64,000 nucleotides of DNA from Martinezella tropici (GCF_003287875.1 NZ_QMKK01000011.1:62001-126000), one strand, 5' to 3'. Counted from the stretch's first letter, positions 53,237-62,280 are shown. Program-made: numbers and translations. Notes: generated by a model from the sequence alone, not told the origin.

Positions 53237-56200
53237 CGCCGCCGCCTTCCTGCTCGGTCTCGGCCGTCGACCATTCCGAAACGCGGGCGAGATGATCGTA
53301 GTCACCGCCATATTCGAACTGCTGCGCCGGGATCAGCCGCGAGGAAAAGCCTTTCTCGCCCGATTGCAGCAGCGAGACGAATTTCACCAGCTGGTCCATC
53401 GATTCCTGCGCGAGATCCATAGCCGACTTCGTTTCCGTCTTGCCGCCGCGGCTGGAATGCTCGTTGTTGACCTGGTCGACCTTGAAACGATCGCCGGGCC
53501 GCAACCGCACATAAAGCAGGTTCTCGGGGATCAGTGCGCCGATATTGCGGAAGGCGCCTGCCTTCAGCGCATAGGCTTCCAGTGCCAGCTGCGGATCGAG
53601 CAGCGCGCGCGCTTGCGGCGGCGAGGGATTGTAGCCGGTCTTGTAATCGATGAGATCGGCGCCCTTGTCGCTCTTGATATCGATGCGGTCGGCAACGCCT
53701 GTGAGACGAATGCCGATATGCTCGATCTCGACGCCGGCAGGCACTTCCGTCGCAGTTTTGCGAACCACCGGCCGCCGTTCCGCTTCCCAATCAAGGAAGG
53801 CGCGCGCTACCTCGCGGAAACGTGGTCGCCAGACGCTGTCGATATGGACGGGCAGCCGTTCGGCGTCGAAAAGCTCGGCGATGATCCGATCCATGGCCAG
53901 CGCCGCATCCGGCGTACCGGCGATGTGTCCTTCCCGAACGAAGCGATCGATGATCTTGTGATAGAGCGTACCACGTTCGGCTGGGCCGGGATCGCGGTTG
54001 AACGGATCGACCGGATCGAGCCGCAGCACGCGCCGGGCATAGATCGCATAGGGATCGCGTCGCAGCCGGCCCACTTCGCTAAAGGAATAGCTCTTCGGCT
54101 GCAATTCTGCAGGCGGCTTCGGAGCCGGGCGCAGCGCCGGCGCCTGGTTTTCGCCGTCATCGATCATTGCAGCCCAATGGCGATACTGGTCGCCGCGCGC
54201 CTTCATGGCCTCTTCCAGCTCCCTGCCGCCGAGTGCGATCAGCCGCTGCAGCCAGCGGGATGCGACCGTCGGCGTCGAGCCCTGGCGCAGCGCGCGGGAA
54301 TAGATCAGGTCGCGCGTTCCGTTCGCCATTTCGAAATCGTGCGCCAGCTGGCCGATGCGGCGCTCGGGCGGCTCCAGTCCGATCTCGGTTTTCATGCTGC
54401 GCGAAATGAAGGGATTGTTTGCCGTTTGCCCCGGCCAGGAACCCTCGTTCAACCCTCCAAGGATCAGCGTATCGACGCTCTGCAAGCGCGCTTCCAGCGT
54501 GCCGAAGATGAAGAGACGGGGATGGCTGAGCGCCCGCGGCTTCACCGCCTGTCCCACACCGAGCGCAGCCATGATGTCGATCCACTGCACGCCATCGGCT
54601 TCAAGCTGACCTTCGGTCTCGATGACATCCCGAAGCAGGCTGGCAAGCGTATCTCCCGCCTCGCCAGACCAGAGGCCTGCCAGGCTGCCGCGCTCGTCGA
54701 CGGCCGCAGCTTCAAGGGCACGGCCCGTACGCTCGGCCCAATCCGAAAGTGTTAGGAGGCTCTCTGACGCGGGCAGGGACAGCGCCGATACCAGCGGTTC
54801 GCAGGCCGCAGTCACTCGCTGGGCTAGCGCCCGCGCATGCTCGATGGCCTCGGCCGGCAGCGCTTTGCGCCATTGCGGCGCATGGCGGTCATTTGCCTGT
54901 TCTGCCACGCGGTCGTCGAGCAGGGCTTCCAGCCTGCCGATGTCGATGTTGTCGACGCCGCCCCTGAGCGCGAGGATCTCCAGCGCATCGATGCCCGGCT
55001 GGTGTATTTCTGCTGGCAGGCCGAACAAAGCGAGGGGATGTTTGAGCAGTGAGACGACGGCAACGGGATCGCCGGGTCGAAGGGATGCTTCCAGTAGCAA
55101 TTGCAGCAACGTGCCCTGTGGCGTTGCGTTCAGCGGCGTGCCGGCCGAATCGTCGGCGGTGATGCCGAAACGGGCAAGCTCGGCCGTCACGCGTCGGGCG
55201 AGATTGCGGTCGGGCGTGATCAAGGCCGCCTGGCTTTCACCGCCGTTGCGCCCCGGCTTGTCCAACGCCAGCCGCAAGGCGATGGCGATCGCGGTCGCCT
55301 CCTCGCGCTCATTAGCCGCTTCTATCAGCGCCACATCGGCGAATGCATCCGGGATTGCATCGGGAGCGAGCGTCTTGCGCCAGCCTCCCCAGCCGCTCGT
55401 CGCCTTGGCCGGCGCCAGGGCGCGCGACAGGATCTGCGCCCGCATCTGCATGGTATCAGCCGCATCCGCGACAGGTTCGACATCGCGTCGGGTGACGCGC
55501 AACCGCTTCAGGAGCAGGGAAAGACCATATTGCGGATGGCTGCGCGTCGTCGGGTCTGCCCTTTCGCTGATCGATGTTTCGGGCGCCACCAGCTGCCAAT
55601 CCTCTTCCGGCATCGCAAGATCGAGGCCGGGCAGCACGATCACGCCTTGCGGCAGGGCCGCGACGGCCGCGATCAGCTCCGCCGTTGCCGGCACCGAGCC
55701 GGTCGAGCCTGCAACGATGACAGCCCCGGGGTGCCGCATGGTGGAGATCCGTTGCGCTTCGGCACGCAGGATGGCATTGCGGTTGCGGGCGGGCGACGAT
55801 TTGCCGAGCTCTTCGAGGCGCGCCGGCCAGAAGGCGCTAGCAATCGCCAGGAATTCCGCCGTCAGCTGCCACCAGAGCGCATGATCCTCTGCGCTGAGGC
55901 TGGCAAGCTCGCTCCATTCACGATCCTCGGTCTCAAGCGAATCGATGAGTTCGGCGAGATTGCGGGCGAGCCATATGGCATCCGCCGGGCTTGCGGGCGC
56001 CACCAGCGGCGAGTCGGAGTGAATGTCGCGCACGATCTGCGGCAGTTTGTTGCGCCATGCAAGAATCAGCCGCGCCAGTTCCAAGAGCCGCGCCGTATTG
56101 GCAAGCGGCTGTGCCAGGTCGGCCGTTTCCGGCAGGGCTTCTTCGAAATAGCCGCTGTCGTCATCGGTTTCGCCGAGCGGGCGGATGACGGGCAGAATGG

Positions 56201-56420
56201 CGGAACGGCCGCCGAGCAGATCGACGAATTCCGACCGCAGTACGCGCGCCGCGCGCCGCGTCGGCAGGAAGATGCTGACCTTGGCGAGCGACAGCGGGTC
56301 GCTCGGATCATGGCGGAAATGTTCGGTCAACCGCCCGTCGCAGAGAGCGGACGCAAGGGTCTTCAGGAAGGGCAGGCCTGCCGGAATCGTCAGGATGCGC
56401 TGCCGGTGCCCGCCCGTCAT
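53229..56420 (-). CDS. addB: Double-strand break repair nuclease AddB
   Basis: The 1063-aa alphaproteobacterial-type AddB has an inactivated helicase-like N-terminus (no GKT P-loop; the opening is TIPAGLPFLKTLA) and a C-terminal RecB-type nuclease domain with DLIDYKTGYNPSPPQ near residue 960. I count only two cysteines in the protein, too few for the Fe-S cluster seen in Firmicute AddB. The ATG at 56420 starts four bases after the murU stop; a TTG at 56432 is an alternative. It overlaps addA. Confidence 0.93.
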   Translation of the reverse strand: MTGGHRQRILTIPAGLPFLKTLASALCDGRLTEHFRHDPSDPLSLAKVSIFLPTRRAARVLRSEFVDLLGGRSAILPVIRPLGETDDDSGYFEEALPETADLAQPLANTARLLELARLILAWRNKLPQIVRDIHSDSPLVAPASPADAIWLARNLAELIDSLETEDREWSELASLSAEDHALWWQLTAEFLAIASAFWPARLEELGKSSPARNRNAILRAEAQRISTMRHPGAVIVAGSTGSVPATAELIAAVAALPQGVIVLPGLDLAMPEEDWQLVAPETSISERADPTTRSHPQYGLSLLLKRLRVTRRDVEPVADAADTMQMRAQILSRALAPAKATSGWGGWRKTLAPDAIPDAFADVALIEAANEREEATAIAIALRLALDKPGRNGGESQAALITPDRNLARRVTAELARFGITADDSAGTPLNATPQGTLLQLLLEASLRPGDPVAVVSLLKHPLALFGLPAEIHQPGIDALEILALRGGVDNIDIGRLEALLDDRVAEQANDRHAPQWRKALPAEAIEHARALAQRVTAACEPLVSALSLPASESLLTLSDWAERTGRALEAAAVDERGSLAGLWSGEAGDTLASLLRDVIETEGQLEADGVQWIDIMAALGVGQAVKPRALSHPRLFIFGTLEARLQSVDTLILGGLNEGSWPGQTANNPFISRSMKTEIGLEPPERRIGQLAHDFEMANGTRDLIYSRALRQGSTPTVASRWLQRLIALGGRELEEAMKARGDQYRHWAAMIDDGENQAPALRPAPKPPAELQPKSYSFSEVGRLRRDPYAIYARRVLRLDPVDPFNRDPGPAERGTLYHKIIDRFVREGHIAGTPDAALAMDRIIAELFDAERLPVHIDSVWRPRFREVARAFLDWEAERRPVVRKTATEVPAGVEIEHIGIRLTGVADRIDIKSDKGADLIDYKTGYNPSPPQARALLDPQLALEAYALKAGAFRNIGALIPENLLYVRLRPGDRFKVDQVNNEHSSRGGKTETKSAMDLAQESMDQLVKFVSLLQSGEKGFSSRLIPAQQFEYGGDYDHLARVSEWSTAETEQEGGGDE

Positions 56421-56424
56421 AGGC

Positions 56425-57156
56425 TCACGCAAACGCCCGGAACGTCCGGATCGCTTCCTCCGCCTCGCCGATCGCCTCCGGCGTACCGACAGTCAACCAG
56501 TGACCATCCATCATGGTACCGTAGAGCCGGCCGCGCTCAATGGCCTTGTCGAAGTAGATATTGACGTTGAAGGCATCATCAGGCGCGTCATCGAGGAAGG
56601 AGGGGTTCATCGCGATTGCACCGGCATAAACGACGCCATCGCGTCCGACATCGCGGTAGCGGGCGAGCCTTCCGTCTTGCGCCATGGCGAAGTCATTCTT
56701 GCCATTATGGCCAGTGGTCCGTTCCAGTTCGACGCACAGCATAGCCATGTCCATGCGCTGTTCGTCGTAGAACCCGGCTAACTTTTCGAGATTGGTCGGG
56801 TGGCCTGGCTTCTCGCCGATCCAGAACAGATCGGCGTTCATGACGAACACCGGATCGCGGCTCAGAAGTTTCAGGCCCTTGACGAGGCCGCCGCCATTGT
56901 TCAGCAGCGCGTCCCGTTCGTCGGAAATCAGGATTTCAAGGCCGCAATAGCTGCGCAGATGCGCCTCCATCTGGTCGGCATGGTGATGGACATTGACGAC
57001 AGCCCGCTCGACACCTGCCTGCACCAATGCATCCAGCGCGTAATCGAGCATCGCCTTGCCGGCGATCGTCACCAGCGGCTTCGGGATGGTGTCGGTGATC
57101 GGCCGCATGCGGGTTCCGAGCCCCGCCGCCAGTACCATGGCTTGCTTGATAGTCAT
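56425..57156 (-). CDS. murU: Nucleotidyltransferase, probable MurNAc-1-phosphate uridylyltransferase MurU
   Basis: The 243-aa protein has the sugar-nucleotidyltransferase signature MVLAAGLGTRMRPITDTIPKP at its start, NNGGGLVKGLKLLS, VMNADLFW and GTPEAIGEAE. Its linkage to an AmgK-type kinase domain points to MurU, which makes UDP-MurNAc in the cell-wall recycling shunt; a mannose-1-phosphate guanylyltransferase cannot be excluded by sequence alone. The start is the ATG at 57156; the frame extends to 57192. Confidence 0.85.
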   Translation of the reverse strand: MTIKQAMVLAAGLGTRMRPITDTIPKPLVTIAGKAMLDYALDALVQAGVERAVVNVHHHADQMEAHLRSYCGLEILISDERDALLNNGGGLVKGLKLLSRDPVFVMNADLFWIGEKPGHPTNLEKLAGFYDEQRMDMAMLCVELERTTGHNGKNDFAMAQDGRLARYRDVGRDGVVYAGAIAMNPSFLDDAPDDAFNVNIYFDKAIERGRLYGTMMDGHWLTVGTPEAIGEAEEAIRTFRAFA

Positions 57157-57253
57157 TTCGTCTCGAACTTTCGATTCATATCTTCTTTCCATAGCACAAG
57201 GCCGGAAAGCCGTCGTGGGTCTTGGTTCACCGGGTTATTTCCGCTTCACTTCG

Positions 57254-57263
57254 CCGCCGATCC
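57254..57263. repeat. Left 10-bp direct repeat bordering the orphan gene
   Basis: CCGCCGATCC is repeated at 58024-58033 within the 3' end of the tsaE-amgK gene. The 770 bases between the two copies contain the low-GC orphan gene. Confidence 0.5.
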
Positions 57264-57268
57264 GCCCG

Positions 57269-57982
57269 TCAGACTGATCGCATCTGACCTAAGTACCCCA
57301 TCGAAGGTGTTGTTGCGAAGTCAGTACCGATTTTTAGTGGATTGATACTCCACTTCTCGGCAAGCCGTGATGGATTATCCTCCGAGCCAAAAATCCAGCG
57401 GCTGTATAGGGGATCGGATGTTTTGCTGAGATACTCTGGTGTAAGCGCTGAAATTTCTGGCAGGCCGAGATCCATTTCATCTTGCGTTGTTGCGCCAAAA
57501 TTCAGAGTAACTGTACCATCGGCGACGCTAAAAGCCCGCTCCATTGCGCCGTGGCGCGCACGTTGCCACACCTGGGCGTTGACCACTCGATAAGAGGCAA
57601 AGTACTGGGCTTCACCAAATCTATTCGATAGATCGCATAAGGTTTTCCGCAAAGCCTCACTATCACCATCAACGTTTAGCCCGGTGACAACGAGTGTCCA
57701 GCCATTGATGGGCGGGCATACAAAAACGGGAACTCCCTTCGGGGGATAGGCATGAGTTTCTTCGAGCCCTCGTCGCCATGTCGCAGCTTGCACCTGGGTT
57801 AGCCCGAGTTCATGAATGACCGCAGCCGTATCACTGGTGCTAATTGCCAACCAACCAGTCTTGTAGCCGAAGGGCTCTGGGTTATCGGGACTGGCCAAAT
57901 CTTCTCCAAAACTGCGCTTTACCAAAAACATAAAGCCGGAGAGCCAAGCGATCGAGAACAACGTCCGGCGCCCTAAAAGCAT
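57269..57982 (-). CDS. Unrecognised protein, probable recent insertion
   Basis: The 237-aa protein begins MLLGRRTLFSIAWLSGFMFL, a signal-peptide- or anchor-like segment with a twin Arg, then a soluble domain with TGWLAISTSDTAAVIHELGL, a GWTLVVTGL motif, the FGEAQYFASYRVVNAQVWQR stretch and GAMERAFSVADG. I do not recognise the family. Base composition is clearly lower in GC (53% and 45% in two sampled lines against about 62% in the neighbouring gene). It lies on the same strand between tsaE-amgK and murU, and 10-bp direct repeats border it. An upstream frame to 58075 overlaps amgK and is not used. Confidence 0.7.
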   Translation of the reverse strand: MLLGRRTLFSIAWLSGFMFLVKRSFGEDLASPDNPEPFGYKTGWLAISTSDTAAVIHELGLTQVQAATWRRGLEETHAYPPKGVPVFVCPPINGWTLVVTGLNVDGDSEALRKTLCDLSNRFGEAQYFASYRVVNAQVWQRARHGAMERAFSVADGTVTLNFGATTQDEMDLGLPEISALTPEYLSKTSDPLYSRWIFGSEDNPSRLAEKWSINPLKIGTDFATTPSMGYLGQMRSV

Positions 57983-58016
57983 GTCCTGATTTCGCCTATT
58001 GCAAAATATCCATAAC

Positions 58017-59528
58017 TCAAACCCCGCCGATCCCCGCCTTCTCGCACCATTCGCGCAAAGGTGCGAGCGCTTCATGCTCGAAGGCTATGGCGAGATAGGC
58101 GAGCGTGCGCGGCATATGCCTCAGATAGCCTGGCTTGCCGTCACGCTGCAAGAGCCGCACCCAGAGGCCAGCGAGCTTGCAATTGCGCTGCGCCGACATG
58201 ATCGCCCAGCTCTTCAGGAATCTAGCCTCGTCGAAGCCGCCCTGGGCATGGCGAAGTGCGAGATAGTCCGCCATCAGCTGGTCATGCAGATCGCGCTCGA
58301 TCGTCACCCGCGCATCCTGCACCAGCGAAGCGACGTCATAGGAGGTCGGCCCGATCATCGCGTCCTGGAAATCGATGAGGCCGATACGCTTTATGCCCTG
58401 TTCATGCGCCCGCCAGATGATATTCGGCGAATGCATGTCGCGCAGCAGCAGGTTCGTTTCCGCGTCATCGAGCTGATCTATCAACTTGTCCCAGATCGTC
58501 AGATAGTCGGCCCGTTCCTCGTCGCTTGCCGGCGCGCCCCGCTTCCAGGGCAGATGCCAGTCGAGCAACAGCCGCGCTTCCATCTTCATCGCGGTCCGGT
58601 CGAAATCCGGAATGTGATGGACGTGATCGGGCGTGACTGGAATATCGCGGGGAATCGAAAGGCCGTGCAGATGCGCAAGGCAGGCGACGCTGGCACGATA
58701 GCGTTCGGCAATAGGCTTTCCCTCGGCGTCGAGCACGCCGCCGGTGCCGAGGTCCTCGATCAGAAGAATGCCCTGGTCGTAGTCGGCGGCGAAGATTTCC
58801 GGCGCAGCGAAACCGTTCTCGCGCAGGATATTGGCGACCGCAACGAAAGGATAGGCATCCCAGGCCAGATGCGCGACCTTCGGATAAGGCTTGCCGTCGA
58901 GCACGGCCGGCCCTTCCGGCAGGCGTGGCCAATCCATCAGGATCACGCGGCCGCCACCGTCCTTGGGATAGATGGACTCATAGGCACGCAGCGAGGCATC
59001 GCCCGTGAGGAAGCGCCTATGAGCACTGCGATAGCCATGCGAATCGAGAAAGGTGCGGATGGCTAGCACGCGCTCGATGCGCGCCATCTGTTTGGCCGGT
59101 GCCGTGATTGCGGCGCGCCGCCCTTCGCCCTCATGCGTGAGCTTGAGGTCCACGCGCTCATTCGGCAGTTCTCCGTCGGCCATTTCCGGCCATTCGACGA
59201 GGCAGATACCGGTCTGCAGGGCCTCGTCAAAGCCGAGCTCCGTCAATTCGCTCGGATCGCCGAGGCGATAGAGGTCGAAATGCGAGACCGGGATGCGCAA
59301 CTCATAGAATTGCACCAGCGTGAAGGTCGGGCTCGGCACATCCAGTTCGGCATCGTCCGCCATGGCTCGCAGCAGCGCGCGTGCGAGCGAGGATTTGCCC
59401 GCGCCAAGATCGCCCGACAGTGCCAGACAGTCACCGGCCTTCAAGGCCAGTGCCAGATCTTCGCCGAGCTGGGCTGTGGCCGTATCATCTGCGAGGAAGA
59501 GGGAAATGCTGCTGCCGGAGGCTGTCAT
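58017..59528 (-). CDS. Fused TsaE (tRNA t6A ATPase) and AmgK-type phosphotransferase
   Basis: The 503-aa protein joins two enzymes. Residues 1-155 are TsaE: Walker A GDLGAGKSSLARALL near 40, SPTFTLVQFYE, HFDLYRLGDPSEL and LVEWPEMADG; TsaE supports threonylcarbamoyl-A37 formation in tRNA. Residues 170-495 are an aminoglycoside-phosphotransferase fold with LLRDMHSPNIIW (catalytic Asp) and IGLIDFQDAMIGP (metal-binding Asp), as in AmgK, the anomeric MurNAc/GlcNAc kinase. The fusion is known in rhizobia. It overlaps divL by four bases (ATGA). The C-terminus may have been altered by the insertion next to it. Confidence 0.93.
   Translation of the reverse strand: MTASGSSISLFLADDTATAQLGEDLALALKAGDCLALSGDLGAGKSSLARALLRAMADDAELDVPSPTFTLVQFYELRIPVSHFDLYRLGDPSELTELGFDEALQTGICLVEWPEMADGELPNERVDLKLTHEGEGRRAAITAPAKQMARIERVLAIRTFLDSHGYRSAHRRFLTGDASLRAYESIYPKDGGGRVILMDWPRLPEGPAVLDGKPYPKVAHLAWDAYPFVAVANILRENGFAAPEIFAADYDQGILLIEDLGTGGVLDAEGKPIAERYRASVACLAHLHGLSIPRDIPVTPDHVHHIPDFDRTAMKMEARLLLDWHLPWKRGAPASDEERADYLTIWDKLIDQLDDAETNLLLRDMHSPNIIWRAHEQGIKRIGLIDFQDAMIGPTSYDVASLVQDARVTIERDLHDQLMADYLALRHAQGGFDEARFLKSWAIMSAQRNCKLAGLWVRLLQRDGKPGYLRHMPRTLAYLAIAFEHEALAPLREWCEKAGIGGV
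58024..58033. repeat. Right 10-bp direct repeat within the amgK 3' end
   Basis: CCGCCGATCC, identical to 57254-57263, lies in the codons for the final Gly-Ile-Gly-Gly of the phosphotransferase. Confidence 0.5.
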
Positions 59529-62104
59529 TCTGCTGCGACGGAATGGGGCAACTCAGCCGAAGGGATCCGGCAGGTCACCATCGTCCCCTTGCCGGCCTGG
59601 CTTTCGATGGAAACCTCGCCCTCATGCAGGCTGACGAAGCTTTCGACGATGGAAAGGCCAAGGCCTGCACCGCTGCGCTTGCCGCCCTTGCCGCCGGAGG
59701 CGAAGCGGTTGAAGACCGTGTGAAGCAGCTCTTCCGGAATGCCGGGACCTCTGTCTGAGACCGAGAAGACGAAATCCATGCCCTCGCGTCCGCATTTAAG
59801 CGAGATCGTCGACCCCTCGGGCGCGAAATTGGCGGCATTGGTCAGGAGCTTCAGCAGGATCTGCTTCAGCCGCTGCTGGTCGGCGACGATGGAGCCGAGA
59901 TGGGCAGGCACGGTGATCTCAAGCATCACGCCGCTTTCCTGCAGCCGGTCGGCGATCTGCATCGATACTTCATCGAGCAGATCGTTGAGCACGATCTCGG
60001 AATAGTTCAGCCGCATAATGCCGGCATCGACCGTCGCGAGGTCGAGAATGTCGTTGACCAGCGTCAGTAGTACGGAAGACGAGGTCGAGATATGGTCGAT
60101 ATATTCGGCCTGCCGCTCGTTCAATGCGCCGATGCCCGGCGTCTTCAGGAGGTCAGTGAAGCCGATGATGTTGGTCAGCGGTGAACGTAGCTCGTAGGAG
60201 ACGTGCTGGACGAAATCGTTCTTCAGCTCGTCGGCCTTGAGCAGCGCCTCGTTCTTCTCGGTCAGGGCGCGCTCGGCGCGCACGCTGTCGGTCTTGTTGA
60301 CGAAGGTCAGCATGGTCTGCGCATTCGGCAATGGAATGACGGCGTAGTCGAGCACGAGATTGGAGTAAAGCTCGAGTGTGCCCTGCGATGAAGGCCGCTC
60401 GTCGTCGAAGCTGGTGATCTGCTCGGCAAACCGCTTCCAGCCGTCCGTCCGGTCGTAGGAAGGCGCGCACGCCTCCGCCAGAGCCTGGATATGCGTTCCG
60501 GGCTTTGCCTGTGCCTCGGTGATGTTCCAGAGGATGCGGAATGCCGGGTTCGACAGTCGGATGCGGCCATCGGGGCCGAAAACGGCGACGCCTTCGGAAA
60601 GGTGGTCGATGGTTTCGCCCTGAACCTTGACCAGCGTGTTGTAACGCGTTTCGAGATCGACCTGCTCGGTCAGGTTCTCGAATACCCAGGTGGCGCCACC
60701 CTGCGGATGCGCCGTGGCGAAGACCCGGAGAATCTGGCCGTTGGGTAGGTGCCAGAGATCGGCCTGTGTATCGAGTGCGCGATAGACCGAAAGGACGTCG
60801 TCCTTCCATGTCTTCCAGTTCAGCTGCTCGGGCAGCTTCTTGGCGCTGCGCAGCCGGTCCAGAAGCTCGCTATTGTCGGGCCGCTTTTCCAGAAATGCTA
60901 TGTCGAGCTCCCAAAGCTGGACGAAAGCCTGATTGTAGAATTGCAGCCGCCGCTCGCCGTCGAAAATCGCAACCGGCGTCGCCAGATGGTCGAGCGTTTC
61001 GGCGTGGCTCTTCAGCGTGCGCGCGAGCTCCGCGCGAACGGATTCCGCCTCGGACACGTCGATGGCGATACCAGCCGATCCGTTCGGAGCCCTGACATCG
61101 ACGACATCGAAGAAGGTGCGGTTGCCGTGCACGACAGTGGAGATCTTGTCGTGGAAGGGCGATTCCGGCGTGGCCGCCGCACGAATGCGTTCGCGGGCCA
61201 CCGTCGTCAGGAATTCGCGCCCCTCGCGGAGTGCCTCTTCTGCGGAAACGGCTTCCACCGCTTCGCTATAGGCCTGGTTGACCCAGGTGAGCTTGCCTTC
61301 GGTATCGCGTTGCCACACCGGCAGGTCGATGGCATCAAGCAGGCTCTGGAAGGTGGAGATCGAGGTCATCAGCCGGTCGCGCTCGATCTTCAGCTCGGCG
61401 AGTTCGGCACGCAGATTGTTGAGCGCGATGAAGCGGACGAAGGCGCGTCCGCCGGAAATGCGGCCCTGTGCCTCCAGGATCTCGTCGCGATTGGTTTCGA
61501 CCACCATGTCGAAGCTCTGGCCGCTGCCGCGCAGCTTGTCGATCGCCTTGTCGAGTTCGCCGGCCGACCATGATTTCAGCCAGCGGCCAAAGGCCAGGAA
61601 TTCGTTGTCCTGCGGCGCGCCGGTCTCGACCGGAAGCTGGCCGAGCAGTTCGGGCCGCGCATTCGGGCCGTCCCAGATGACGATGCGGCGGTTCTTGTCG
61701 GCAATCAGCGCCTGATATTGCGAAATGCGCTGGTTTGCGTCCGAAAGGGCCGTGCGGATCTCGCGGCTTTCGCTTTCCATGTTGCCGCGCTGTCGGACCA
61801 TCCACATGGTCGAGAGGAGCGCGGCGGAAATGACGCCGATGATGACAGAGAAGACAGCCATTTCGGATGAGGTGAAGAGACGCATGCTCGCCTGCGCGGC
61901 GCTGTTGCTCTGCGCGAGAACGGGACCTGCCAGACCGGTCACGAGGCCGCCGAAAACGCTGAGCCGCAGCAAGCGGCTCAGGCGCGCCAGCCGACCTTTG
62001 CCCTGCTTCGTTTTTGCCGATAGCCGATATGAACTACCCCGCTGCAACCGCGCCGCCACTCGGTGTAGCGCTGGTTGATGCAGGTTGTCTTCCCCTTCAA
62101 ACAT
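59525..62104 (-). CDS. divL: DivL-like PAS sensor kinase homologue with Tyr in place of phospho-His
   Basis: The 859-aa protein has two hydrophobic segments (about 48-66 and 82-103), then PAS-like domains near 245-360, 370-480 and 500-610 (LPVWQRDTEGKLTWVNQAY, VAIFDGERRLQFYNQAF, VAVFGPDGRIRLSNPAF), a HisKA-type dimerisation domain from about 625 and a full HATPase domain (LTNAANFAPEG, DRGPGIPEE, GAGLGLSIVESF). The H-box reads HVSYELRSPL: Tyr637 stands where kinases have the phospho-accepting His, exactly as in Caulobacter DivL. DivL binds DivK and controls CckA. It overlaps tsaE-amgK by four bases. Confidence 0.85.
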   Translation of the reverse strand: MFEGEDNLHQPALHRVAARLQRGSSYRLSAKTKQGKGRLARLSRLLRLSVFGGLVTGLAGPVLAQSNSAAQASMRLFTSSEMAVFSVIIGVISAALLSTMWMVRQRGNMESESREIRTALSDANQRISQYQALIADKNRRIVIWDGPNARPELLGQLPVETGAPQDNEFLAFGRWLKSWSAGELDKAIDKLRGSGQSFDMVVETNRDEILEAQGRISGGRAFVRFIALNNLRAELAELKIERDRLMTSISTFQSLLDAIDLPVWQRDTEGKLTWVNQAYSEAVEAVSAEEALREGREFLTTVARERIRAAATPESPFHDKISTVVHGNRTFFDVVDVRAPNGSAGIAIDVSEAESVRAELARTLKSHAETLDHLATPVAIFDGERRLQFYNQAFVQLWELDIAFLEKRPDNSELLDRLRSAKKLPEQLNWKTWKDDVLSVYRALDTQADLWHLPNGQILRVFATAHPQGGATWVFENLTEQVDLETRYNTLVKVQGETIDHLSEGVAVFGPDGRIRLSNPAFRILWNITEAQAKPGTHIQALAEACAPSYDRTDGWKRFAEQITSFDDERPSSQGTLELYSNLVLDYAVIPLPNAQTMLTFVNKTDSVRAERALTEKNEALLKADELKNDFVQHVSYELRSPLTNIIGFTDLLKTPGIGALNERQAEYIDHISTSSSVLLTLVNDILDLATVDAGIMRLNYSEIVLNDLLDEVSMQIADRLQESGVMLEITVPAHLGSIVADQQRLKQILLKLLTNAANFAPEGSTISLKCGREGMDFVFSVSDRGPGIPEELLHTVFNRFASGGKGGKRSGAGLGLSIVESFVSLHEGEVSIESQAGKGTMVTCRIPSAELPHSVAAE

Positions 62105-62242
62105 AAGAGGTCTGTCTCCGTCCTATAATGTGCCGCATCCTGACAAGACATCCCATTTTCATGGCTCCGGGTGGGCCCGGTTCGTCACGAATCAAGTGTA
62201 AAAACAATACTGCCTAAGGAAATCGGCGGGAAGGGAGCTGGC

Positions 62243-62280
62243 TAAAAAATAAGCCCCGGCACTTTGTCAATGCCAGGGCC
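62243..62280 (-). terminator. Terminator of ahcY
   Basis: On the minus strand GCCCTGGCA and TGCCGGGGC pair (one G-U), followed by TTATTTTTT (62243-62252). It is about 30 bases past the ahcY stop, so divL has its own promoter in 62105-62242. Confidence 0.75.
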
